From positions 78,753 through 142,752 of the forward strand of contig NZ_JAKRFZ010000014.1 of the NCBI RefSeq assembly GCF_022347765.1: 64,000 nt of DNA. The letters run 5' to 3'. This DNA comes from Pseudoalteromonas sp. OOF1S-7 (lineage in GTDB: Bacteria; Pseudomonadota; Gammaproteobacteria; Enterobacterales; Alteromonadaceae). This document shows, one piece after another, positions 25,833 to 33,214 of this stretch. The notes under the pieces are model-generated. The model was not told the DNA's origin. It worked only from the letters and a program-made list of their open reading frames with translations, and did no database searches. The position numbers and the translations under genes were made by a program. How positions within the stretch are numbered: position 1 is the first letter of the stretch; each line of letters starts with the position of its first letter.

Positions 25833-26528
25833 CTAAGAGATCAATTCGACCAGCTCATTCTTGTTGATATCTCGCAGTTGTCCGTCGAGAATCTGAATGT
25901 TGCGATGCGCCCGCTGCGCCAGTTCATGATCATGTGTGACCATCAGCAAGGTGGTGCCCTGGCGGTTGATCTCTTCCAGCAGTTCCATCACCTGTCTGGC
26001 CATCAGCGTATCCAGGTTTCCGGTGGGCTCATCGGCGAGCAAAAAACGCGGTTTACCGGCAAGCGCGCGGGCTATGGCAACACGCTGTTGCTGACCACCA
26101 CTCAGTTGCGCCGGAAAGTGACTGGCACGACCGCCAAGCCCCACCAATTCCAGACTTTCCTCGATACGTTGCTTACGCGCCTTGGCCGACAGGCCGCGGA
26201 AAATTAGCGGCACCTCAATGTTGTCGTAAAGATTGAGGTCACCAATGAGGTTAAACCCCTGAAAGATAAAGCCTATTTTTTCATTGCGCAGGCGAGAGAG
26301 CTGCTTGTCATCCAGGGTGCTGACGTCTTCTCCGTCCAGCTCATAGGTACCTTGTTCGAAGTTTTCCAGTAACCCGGTGATGTTCAAAAAGGTGGTTTTA
26401 CCTGAGCCTGAGGGACCCGTTACGGCGATAAACTCGCCTTCTTCAACCATGAAGTTAACGTCTGACAGCGCGTGCGTTTCGACCAATTCGGTACGGTAGA
26501 TTTTACTGATGTTTTTCATACGTAACAT
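25833..26528 (-). CDS. ABC exporter ATP-binding protein, LolD/MacB type
   Basis: A 231-residue ATPase with Walker A GPSGSGKTT (about 39-47), Q-loop FQGFN, signature LSGGQQQRVAIARAL (about 142-156), Walker B FLLADEPTGNLD and switch His in MVTHD. The LADEPTGNLD block and the length place it in the MacB/LolD/FtsE group of exporters that move lipoproteins, peptides or drugs. It lies between the adaptor gene (18 bases) and the first permease (adjacent). Confidence 0.93.
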   Translation of the reverse strand: MLRMKNISKIYRTELVETHALSDVNFMVEEGEFIAVTGPSGSGKTTFLNITGLLENFEQGTYELDGEDVSTLDDKQLSRLRNEKIGFIFQGFNLIGDLNLYDNIEVPLIFRGLSAKARKQRIEESLELVGLGGRASHFPAQLSGGQQQRVAIARALAGKPRFLLADEPTGNLDTLMARQVMELLEEINRQGTTLLMVTHDHELAQRAHRNIQILDGQLRDINKNELVELIS

Positions 26529-26546
26529 GGGATGTTTCCTTTATTA

Positions 26547-27815
26547 TTATTCGCTGAGGATCACGTGCTGTGATTGTCCAAAAGCTGCCAGGCTTGAGAT
26601 GATGATTGTATCACCAGCTTGCAGTCCGTGGGTAATCTCCACCTCTCTGACACTTTTGACACCCAGTGAAACAGGGGTTCTGTATGCGGAGTTTTGTTCA
26701 ATTTTATAGGCGGTGCGTGATGCACCGGTCTCGACAAAGGCTCCACGTTCGACTTTCAATATGTCTTGTTTTTGGGCAATGATGATCTGCGCATTAACCC
26801 GCTGGTTCTGACGCAAATTTCCCGGCTGCTCGGTAAAGCGAATACGACCGCGTACCTGGCCTTGCTCAACTTCAGGAGAAATGGCGACTAAGGTTGCGCT
26901 GTATTGTGCGTTGTTAATTTGCACGTTGGCTTGCAGACCGATCCCCAGTTCATCAGCGAGGTTTTCTGGGATATAGGCTTCTACTTCCAGCTCATTCAGG
27001 TTAACCAGCGACATCAGCGGAGTATTGCGTTGCACATGTTGTTTCTGCTGAACGTTCAGGGTGCCAACAATGCCGGATAAAGGGGAGTGCAGGGTCAGTG
27101 CCTTAACCTGACGACGCAGCTCTTCGGTGAGGTGGCGCTGACGGGTCAGATTCAGTTCGCTGCTTTTCAATTCAAAACTCAGCCGCTCCTGCGCCAGTTG
27201 CAGACTGGCAATCGCGTGACGTTCGTTGAGTTCAGCGCGCTTCAAAGCGACCTGGGTTTGTTCTAGCTCTTCTTTAGAGATGATCTGCTTTTCTATACTG
27301 GTGCGGGCACGGGCCATTTCGCTTTGTGCAGCTTCCAGTTCGACTCTGGCCAGCTCCATTTGTTGGGTGTTGTCCAGCTGCTGTTGTTTTATTGCGATCT
27401 TTTGGCGACTGACTTCCATCTCCAGGCGTGCCAGCGTCGCCTCTTCCTGCAGCAGCTGGTTGCGTAGTTCAGGACTGTCGATGCTCAGCAGGGCCTGACC
27501 CGCTGCAATCTCATCGCCAGCTTTTACAAATAAAGTGACGGTCCCTGCTGCAATGGCGTACAGGGATGGACTGTCTGCAGCCATAGTGCGTCCCTCTACA
27601 CGCAGATCCTGAACCATATCGCCCCTTACAACGGTGGCAGTACGTAGCGATTGTAAGGACACGACCTGATCAGCACTGAGTAGTTGATCGAAACTGTTGA
27701 AAGAGGCTGCTGCTGCACCTATCAGCCCAACGGCAGCAGCTGCACCAATCCACCAGTGCGGTAGTCTGCGCTTTTGCTGGATCACTTTATCTTGTTGTTT
27801 GGTATCTCGGATCAT
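26547..27815 (-). CDS. Periplasmic adaptor (MacA/HlyD type)
   Basis: A 422-residue membrane fusion protein: basic N terminus, a membrane anchor at about 22-42 (WWIGAAAAVGLIGAAAA), and a lipoyl half-motif GTVTLFVKAGDEIAAGQALL near 90. A long alpha-helical hairpin rich in Gln/Glu (about 112-230), the second lipoyl half (LHSPLSGIVGTLNV) and beta-barrel domains follow. It links an inner-membrane ABC exporter to an outer-membrane channel; no channel gene is present here. It is the first gene of the operon, with AAGGAG at 27827-27832 and a sigma-54 promoter starting about 40 bases upstream. Confidence 0.9.
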   Translation of the reverse strand: MIRDTKQQDKVIQQKRRLPHWWIGAAAAVGLIGAAAASFNSFDQLLSADQVVSLQSLRTATVVRGDMVQDLRVEGRTMAADSPSLYAIAAGTVTLFVKAGDEIAAGQALLSIDSPELRNQLLQEEATLARLEMEVSRQKIAIKQQQLDNTQQMELARVELEAAQSEMARARTSIEKQIISKEELEQTQVALKRAELNERHAIASLQLAQERLSFELKSSELNLTRQRHLTEELRRQVKALTLHSPLSGIVGTLNVQQKQHVQRNTPLMSLVNLNELEVEAYIPENLADELGIGLQANVQINNAQYSATLVAISPEVEQGQVRGRIRFTEQPGNLRQNQRVNAQIIIAQKQDILKVERGAFVETGASRTAYKIEQNSAYRTPVSLGVKSVREVEITHGLQAGDTIIISSLAAFGQSQHVILSE

Positions 27816-27855
27816 GCCAGGTACGGCTCCTTGTTTTTTGATTACGAGTCTCTTT

Positions 27856-27872
27856 TACAAAATCGGTGCCAA
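27856..27872 (-). promoter_or_regulatory. Sigma-54 promoter of the exporter/two-component operon
   Basis: The minus strand reads TTGGCACCGATTTTGTA. This is the sigma-54 -24 element TTGGCAC, correct 10-base spacing between GG and the -12 dinucleotide, and TTTTGTA with GT in place of GC. Transcription would begin near 27846, leaving about 31 bases to the adaptor start at 27815. The operon encodes an NtrC-type activator. Confidence 0.75.
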
Positions 27873-27932
27873 TATTTAACTTTATGAATTTAAAGAGTTA
27901 TTTATATTTTCTATTGAAAGCTGCTATCGCTG

Positions 27933-27987
27933 CGGACGGACAGCGGACAGTACGCGGACAGTCAGTCACTGTTCGGACACTGTACCG
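27933..27987. promoter_or_regulatory. Phased operator array (probable NtrC-type activator site)
   Basis: Half-sites occur at exact 11-base steps. CGGACGGA at 27933, CGGACAGT at 27944 and CGGACAGT at 27955 point one way; the inverted ACTGTTCG at 27968 and ACTGTACC at 27979 point the other. The two groups are arranged as a dyad centred near 27965, about 107 bases upstream of the -12 element. That is the usual distance for enhancer-binding activators. The array could also influence the divergent ATPase operon at 28093. Confidence 0.65.
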
Positions 27988-28024
27988 GCAGCTTAGCGAG
28001 TGCAGCAACAGAATACACTGGCTT

Positions 28025-28042
28025 TACAGGCATGATCCTGTA
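28025..28042. promoter_or_regulatory. Inverted repeat before the Att-like ABC operon
   Basis: TACAGG (28025-28030) and CCTGTA (28037-28042) form a perfect 6-bp dyad around CATGAT, overlapping a weak -35/-10 pair (TTTACA and CATAAT, 15-base spacing). It lies 50-68 bases before the ATG at 28093 and may be an operator. I found no GG-N10-GC sigma-54 match on the plus strand here. Confidence 0.35.
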
Positions 28043-28092
28043 CCATAATGGCCATACTAAGTTGCTGTTAAGTAAGAGGTAATGGAGATACG

Positions 28093-28749
28093 ATGATCCA
28101 GTTAGATGAAGTAACCTTTAGGCGCCGGGATGGAGCTGGCTATAGAAATGTGTTGAATGGCCTGAGCTGGTCAGTGTCGGGGGCTGAGCAGGTTGCGTTA
28201 ACCGGTGAAAGTGGTTCGGGCAAAACGACTTTGCTGAATATACTGGCAGGGATGCTGACTCCCGACTCAGGTGAAATTTGTATCAATGAGCAGGCCATCC
28301 ATACCTATAACGCCACACAGCTGGCCCTGCACCGTCGTACGATCGGTATGATCTTCCAACATTACCAGTTACTCAGCCCGCTTAATGTGGCCGACAATAT
28401 GGCTTTTCAGGCACGCCTGAATGGTCGTTCGGTTGATCGTGGTGATATCACGGCAATGGCAAAGCGGCTGGGGCTGGGCGATAAACTCAATGCCTATCCA
28501 GCGCAGCTCAGTGGCGGAGAACAGCAACGTGTCGGGATTGCCCGGGCATTGCTCAATCAGCCCCGTATAGTACTGGCCGATGAACCCACTGGTAATCTCG
28601 ACAGTGAGCGTAGTCAGGAGGTATTAGAATTACTGATGACTTTGTGTAAGGAGCAAGGTGTCAATCTGATTATGGTGACACACAGCCGCGCGCTTGCCGC
28701 GCAGTTGCCACGTCGGGTGGAATTACGTGACGGGCGTATACATGAGTGA
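28093..28749 (+). CDS. ABC transporter ATP-binding protein, AttE-like
   Basis: A 218-residue ATPase with Walker A GESGSGKTT (about 38-46), signature LSGGEQQRVGIARAL (about 138-152), Walker B IVLADEPTGNLD and the switch His in MVTHS. It belongs to the same MacB/LolD group as the ATPase of the neighbouring operon but differs in sequence. It heads a three-gene operon (ATPase, double permease, lipocalin-like lipoprotein) that matches the AttEFGH type. Its last 8 bases overlap the permease start. Confidence 0.92.
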   Translation: MIQLDEVTFRRRDGAGYRNVLNGLSWSVSGAEQVALTGESGSGKTTLLNILAGMLTPDSGEICINEQAIHTYNATQLALHRRTIGMIFQHYQLLSPLNVADNMAFQARLNGRSVDRGDITAMAKRLGLGDKLNAYPAQLSGGEQQRVGIARALLNQPRIVLADEPTGNLDSERSQEVLELLMTLCKEQGVNLIMVTHSRALAAQLPRRVELRDGRIHE

Positions 28750-31156
28750 ACTACGTCTTATATTATTGATTTACTATAACTTTTATTGTCGCCACAAGGG
28801 GCTGCTAGTTTTGTTTCTGGTGGGTCTGAGCCTGGGAAGTGCGTTGCTCAGTGCGACATTGGGCCTGAACCACGAAGCCTCGCAGCGTTATCAGACCAGT
28901 ACTGCGCTACTGGCACAGCCAGTGAGCCATTTTATTCGCCCACCGCTGGGTGAACGTGGTTTACCTTTCTCTCTGTGGCAACGGCTTTCAGAGGCCGGGT
29001 TTAAGCAGACTCAGCCCGTACTGGAAGGGAGACTCAGAAGCGACGAGGGCAAGCTTATTGCTATCCGGGGTGTTAATTTACTGCAATGGCAAACCGCTGC
29101 TGCTACACAGCCTTCGCAGCGTAAATCTGGTCAATCAAACACAGAGCATGCATTATTCGATACGCTTTATATGTCACCGGAACTTATGGCCAGATTACAG
29201 CTCGACAAGGCAACGTTGCGTTTTCAGGGGCAGAGCTACCCTGTTAGTCAGCTGGATGGGGCTGGTCATTTTGCACTCATGGACATCAGTCTGGCAGATC
29301 GGTTGCTACAGGCTAAGGGCGTCAGCAGCTACTTTGAAGTGGCGGGTTTAAGTGCGTCACAATTACAGCAGATGAGCACACTACTGGGCAATGAAGCCCG
29401 ACTGGAATCCGCTAAGGCACAAACATTTGATGCCCTCTCCGGGGCCTTTTTCTTCAATCTTCAGGCCCTTGCGTTGCTTGGTTATGTGGTGGGCGCTTTT
29501 TTAAGCCTGAATGCCATCAAGCTGGCATACCAGAGCCGTTTATCCTTGCAGCAACAAATGGCCACGCTTGGTTGCCGTCAGGGTCAATTACTCAAAGCGC
29601 TGTGCCTGGAAGTGGCGGTCCTGAGTGTGATAGCCGCAACATTGGGCAACCTGCTTGGCGTGCTGATGGCCAATGCCATGATGGGCGACATTAGCACAGT
29701 TCTGAGTAGCTTTTATCAGCTGGACCGGACGCTGACAGTACGCTTTGATATTGCTTTGGTGCTTATTGGGAGTGCACTGAACCTCGCGATACTTGCCGGC
29801 TTTGTGGTGTTGCAAACCCGTATTGCAAAGTACCTGACACAACGACTGACTCTGGTGCTTTTATCTCTGGCCAGTATTGGTGGTTTGCTATTATTGAACC
29901 TGGCGCAGACCCGATGGCAGGCTTTGCTGCTATGTGTTTGTGTATTGCTGGTGTTTTTCGCACTAACACCGCCGTTGGTGCGCCTGGTGTTTAGAGTGAA
30001 GTGGCCAACCCATGCACCTTTACCGGTATGGCTTAGAGCTGACAGCCTGACGCAATTACCAGCGTTGTTGAGTGCGGTGCTGGCCATTCTGATGGCGATG
30101 GGCTCAGCCATTGGCATGCAGGTGATGGTGGGCAGTTTTAGCAGTGCACTGGATGCGCATTTGCAAACCCGCCTGAAGGCGGATTTATATGTACGGCCAG
30201 ATAATCCGACCCAACAGATGCGTCAGGCATTGGCGGATATGAAAGAAGTCGCGCAGGTGGGGATTTTCTGGTCGGCAAAAAGCGAACTCCAGGTAGGCAA
30301 AGAGACGGTACCTGTGACGCTGATGAGTTTTGGGGAAGACTACCGTTATCACCAGCACCTGACCTTGCTGAACAAGCAGCCTCTGGCAGCGAAACACCTC
30401 AGCATTACAAATGATTCAATCTCGTGCCTCGTCAATGAGCCGGGTATGCGTCGTCATAACCTGGCGGTTGGCAATATGCTTAAGGTGCAACAAGGAAAAC
30501 GAATGTTTGCCTGCCAGATAACCGGTGTGTTTTATGATTATGGAGAGCCGGGTGTTAATCTGGTGGTTAGTAGCTCAGTCATTTCACAGCAGGCGTTTTT
30601 ATATGAAGCATTTGGTTTTATGTTGACGCTTCACGATGGGGTCGATTCAGAGCTGGTAGCCGATTCTATCAGCCAGCGCTGGTCATTGCTTGGGCACCAG
30701 ATGGTCCATAATCAGGTTTTTAAGCGTTTTGCAAAGCAGCTGTTTAGTCAGACTTTTCTCGTTACCCATGCCCTGAATATCTGCATTATGTTGATCGCGT
30801 TGTTTGGCGTTTGGGTGAGCTTTTTGACCCTGGGACGACAACAGTTACAGCCCATGGCGGTATTACAGACTTTAGGTGTTACGCAGGGGCAGTTATTGGT
30901 CCTCAAGCTGTCTCAGGTTGGGCTTATTCTGGGTTTGACCCTGTTACTGGCGGTGCCTCTTGGGATCCTGTTGGGCTGGGTCTTGCTGGAGTATGTGATG
31001 CCTATTGCTTTTGGCTGGAGCATGGCTATGGTGCTTAGCTGGGGCGATATCTGGGGATTTTGTGCTGTGGTGCTGTTTCTGGCGTTGGTCGTTAGTGCCA
31101 TCCCTCTATTAAAACTGATAAAACGCAATGTGGCTGATAATGTCGCGCAGCTGTAA
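28742..31156 (+). CDS. Double FtsX-domain ABC permease, AttF/AttG-like
   Basis: An 804-residue permease with two FtsX units in one chain: around ATLGCRQGQLLKAL (about 280-293) and around LQTLGVTQGQLLVLKL (about 707-722). Each sits among membrane helices, with periplasmic regions at about 45-240 and 480-650. I chose the ATG at 28742, inside the ATPase gene, over an upstream in-frame position because it gives MSELRLILLIYYNFYCRHKG and the usual stop-start overlap. In some genomes the two halves are separate genes; here they are fused. The likely substrate is a lipid or lipoprotein, by analogy only. Confidence 0.85.
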   Translation: MSELRLILLIYYNFYCRHKGLLVLFLVGLSLGSALLSATLGLNHEASQRYQTSTALLAQPVSHFIRPPLGERGLPFSLWQRLSEAGFKQTQPVLEGRLRSDEGKLIAIRGVNLLQWQTAAATQPSQRKSGQSNTEHALFDTLYMSPELMARLQLDKATLRFQGQSYPVSQLDGAGHFALMDISLADRLLQAKGVSSYFEVAGLSASQLQQMSTLLGNEARLESAKAQTFDALSGAFFFNLQALALLGYVVGAFLSLNAIKLAYQSRLSLQQQMATLGCRQGQLLKALCLEVAVLSVIAATLGNLLGVLMANAMMGDISTVLSSFYQLDRTLTVRFDIALVLIGSALNLAILAGFVVLQTRIAKYLTQRLTLVLLSLASIGGLLLLNLAQTRWQALLLCVCVLLVFFALTPPLVRLVFRVKWPTHAPLPVWLRADSLTQLPALLSAVLAILMAMGSAIGMQVMVGSFSSALDAHLQTRLKADLYVRPDNPTQQMRQALADMKEVAQVGIFWSAKSELQVGKETVPVTLMSFGEDYRYHQHLTLLNKQPLAAKHLSITNDSISCLVNEPGMRRHNLAVGNMLKVQQGKRMFACQITGVFYDYGEPGVNLVVSSSVISQQAFLYEAFGFMLTLHDGVDSELVADSISQRWSLLGHQMVHNQVFKRFAKQLFSQTFLVTHALNICIMLIALFGVWVSFLTLGRQQLQPMAVLQTLGVTQGQLLVLKLSQVGLILGLTLLLAVPLGILLGWVLLEYVMPIAFGWSMAMVLSWGDIWGFCAVVLFLALVVSAIPLLKLIKRNVADNVAQL

Positions 31157-31166
31157 GGAAGAAGTA

Positions 31167-32240
31167 ATGTTAAGTATCAGGTTAATTTTGTTGATGGCAC
31201 TGATGTTGTCCGGGTGTCAACCCGTTGAACCTCAAGACGAGAGTCGTAATGCGGGCATGGCTGTGCTTGGCCAGACGCTGGGGAAGCCGGTTGATGCGAC
31301 TCAGTCACTGATATTTCCCGGTGATCATGGCGCTCATCCTGAACAAGGGGTGGAATGGTGGTATGTGACGGGCAATTTGACAGCGCGCGATGGTACTCAG
31401 TTTGGTATGCAATGGACTTTATTTCGTATACTCGACCCGGGCTTTTCTGCCTCTCAGTCTCCGTGGTGGGATGGGCAACTTTACTTTGCCCATTTTGCTT
31501 TGCAAGATGGCACGACACATCAGGCATTTGAGCGTTATGGCAGGGCTGGGCAGGTGAACATAAACGCGAGTCCCTTTATTGCCAGATTGGACGACTGGCA
31601 GCTGGCAAGTCAGGGTACTTCATTCTTACCTTTACGATTACAAACTCAGGAGTCTGGTTATGGATTGGATATTACGCTGACAAGTAGCCCGCTGGTGTTG
31701 CATGGTGAGCAGGGGTACAGCCAGAAAACACAACAAGGCCATGCCTCCTTTTATTACAGCTACCCTTTTTTACAAGTGGCGGGCACACTGACCTATGCAG
31801 GCAAGCCTTATCAGGTTAAGGGCCAGGCCTGGTTAGACAGAGAATGGTCCTCGAGCCTGATTGATAGTCAGCATGGCGGCTGGGACTGGTTTAGTTTGCA
31901 GGGCAGTGAGCCTGGACAAGGAGCACTAATGGCATTTTGTACTCGAGATGAAACACAAGCCTATGCCTATTGCAGTGCTTCAGAAATCTCTGCGTCTGGA
32001 CAGGTCACTGCATATCCGAACGAGCAGGTCACTTTGACAGTACTCAATCGGGTGACAACCCGTGAGGTGCAGCACCCTATAAGCTGGCAATTACAGCTTC
32101 CAGGTAAAGAGGCGGTGATCATTGATGCCCTGCAGAGTGATTCTTTCAATACGCTGAGCGTGCCTTACTGGGAAGGCAGAGTACGTAGCAGAGGAGGGTT
32201 TGTCGGGCGAGGATATGGTGAGTTGTTTGGCTATGATTAA
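31167..32240 (+). CDS. Lipocalin-like (CrtC/AttH-type) lipoprotein
   Basis: A 357-residue lipoprotein with signal peptide and lipobox LSGC (Cys at about 17). The body matches the AttH/CrtC lipocalin-like family: PGDHGAHPEQGVEWWYVTGN, FGMQWTLFR, YYSYPFLQVAGTL and GQAWLDREWSSSLI, with WDWFSLQ. The ATG at 31167 has AAGGAAG upstream and was preferred over a start inside the permease gene. It starts 10 bases after the permease stop. Family members bind or hydrate lipid-like molecules, and in this operon type the protein probably works with the ABC exporter at the envelope. Confidence 0.87.
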   Translation: MLSIRLILLMALMLSGCQPVEPQDESRNAGMAVLGQTLGKPVDATQSLIFPGDHGAHPEQGVEWWYVTGNLTARDGTQFGMQWTLFRILDPGFSASQSPWWDGQLYFAHFALQDGTTHQAFERYGRAGQVNINASPFIARLDDWQLASQGTSFLPLRLQTQESGYGLDITLTSSPLVLHGEQGYSQKTQQGHASFYYSYPFLQVAGTLTYAGKPYQVKGQAWLDREWSSSLIDSQHGGWDWFSLQGSEPGQGALMAFCTRDETQAYAYCSASEISASGQVTAYPNEQVTLTVLNRVTTREVQHPISWQLQLPGKEAVIIDALQSDSFNTLSVPYWEGRVRSRGGFVGRGYGELFGYD

Positions 32241-32493
32241 CAAACAATGATGAGGAACAATCTGGTCTGAGCGCCAACACGGTGTCGTGATATCTATCAT
32301 GTCTCGTTTGGCAGCACCTGCGCGTTTCCTGTTGAGGGGAATGTATACAAGTGTAAACCAGCTATTCTTTCTATCTTCGCAATACTGTACACTACGCGAC
32401 CATTTGATTGGGCAGTCCGGTTTTAGAGTACTGGTCTGGGCAATAAAAGCGTAATCCGGTTCGTGCCTGAACCAAGAAAGTAAGCAGGTAGTT

Positions 32494-32865
32494 ATGATCT
32501 CATTTGTGGTGTTGATCACCGTATTAGTGTGTTTTGTCGGTTACGGGCTCTGGCCTTTAGTTGCTTCGGTATTGGGGTATCTGATATCGGAGCAGGCTGT
32601 AGAGACCATGATCCTGATGTTGTTCTGGTTGACTATGGTATTTATCCAGTTTGTGGCGATGTGGCAGATTGCGAAGAAAAAGTCCCACGGACGTAAGTTA
32701 TTTTTTTATACCGTATGGATTTGTGTCTTTGTGCAGGGCGCCGACTTGCTACTTGGCGACGAAGGTGAGGTGTCTCTTTGGGCGCTGGCGGATTTGTTTA
32801 TCTATCCGGCGTTAGCGATGTGGGTGTTGTATGCCAGTGACGCAAAACAGTATTTTGAACAGTAA
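32494..32865 (+). CDS. Small four-helix membrane protein, unknown
   Basis: A 123-residue protein with four predicted membrane helices (about 2-28, 38-60, 70-88 and 93-113) and few charged residues outside the loops. I do not recognise the family. The ATG at 32494 is preceded by AAGCAGG. It lies 16 bases before a small zinc-ribbon membrane protein on the same strand, and the two probably share a transcript ending at the hairpin at 33182. The 253-bp spacer upstream (32241-32493) shows no further gene; it presumably holds their promoter. Confidence 0.65.
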   Translation: MISFVVLITVLVCFVGYGLWPLVASVLGYLISEQAVETMILMLFWLTMVFIQFVAMWQIAKKKSHGRKLFFYTVWICVFVQGADLLLGDEGEVSLWALADLFIYPALAMWVLYASDAKQYFEQ

Positions 32866-32881
32866 CACTGAGAGTAATAGC

Positions 32882-33178
32882 ATGAGTAAATGTGGTAAAT
32901 GTGACAGCGAAATTTCTTTTATGTCGGTATTAAATACGCCGAATCCGTTCAAGCTAAAATGCGGCAGCTGTAAAGCGCCGATTGCGCTGAGTTTGGTGAG
33001 CGCGGGCATTGTTGCGGGTATCTTAATGGCGGTGATCAGTGCTATCTTATGGCACTTCTATGGCTCAGAAGGCTTCTGGATAAAGGTGGTGCTGCCAACA
33101 GTATTGATTGCAGAAGGTCTTTACTTTGCGGCCATCCGCACGGGCCTGGTAAAAGTAAAACCAGCACAAGCAGAATAA
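32882..33178 (+). CDS. Small zinc-ribbon membrane protein
   Basis: A 98-residue protein. Its N terminus has two CxxC pairs (CGKC at about 4-7 and CGSC at about 28-31) spaced like a zinc ribbon, followed by two membrane helices (about 36-60 and 68-88) and a short basic tail. The ATG at 32882 is used because it puts the first cysteine pair at the start; the upstream in-frame start overlaps the preceding gene. The family name is not known to me. It is followed directly by a bidirectional terminator. Confidence 0.75.
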   Translation: MSKCGKCDSEISFMSVLNTPNPFKLKCGSCKAPIALSLVSAGIVAGILMAVISAILWHFYGSEGFWIKVVLPTVLIAEGLYFAAIRTGLVKVKPAQAE

Positions 33179-33181
33179 AAA

Positions 33182-33206
33182 ACGGGAGCCACTGGCTCCC
33201 GTTTTG
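33182..33206. terminator. Bidirectional terminator between zinc-ribbon gene and feoB
   Basis: A perfect 9-bp stem, ACGGGAGCC (33182-33190) and GGCTCCCGT (33194-33202), with loop ACT. TTTT follows on the plus strand, and the minus strand has TTTTTT after the same stem. It ends both the small membrane-protein transcript and the convergent feoAB transcript. Confidence 0.9.
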
Positions 33207-33214
33207 TTGTGCAC

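Noticed and set aside
28045..28070. Sigma-54 promoter for the Att-like operon (TGGCC..TTGCT)
   Set aside because: GG and GC are 12 bases apart instead of 10, so the spacing is wrong.
32091..32519. Minus-strand frame of about 140 residues
   Set aside because: It overlaps the end of the lipocalin-like gene in antisense, has no ribosome site and a composition unlike a real protein.
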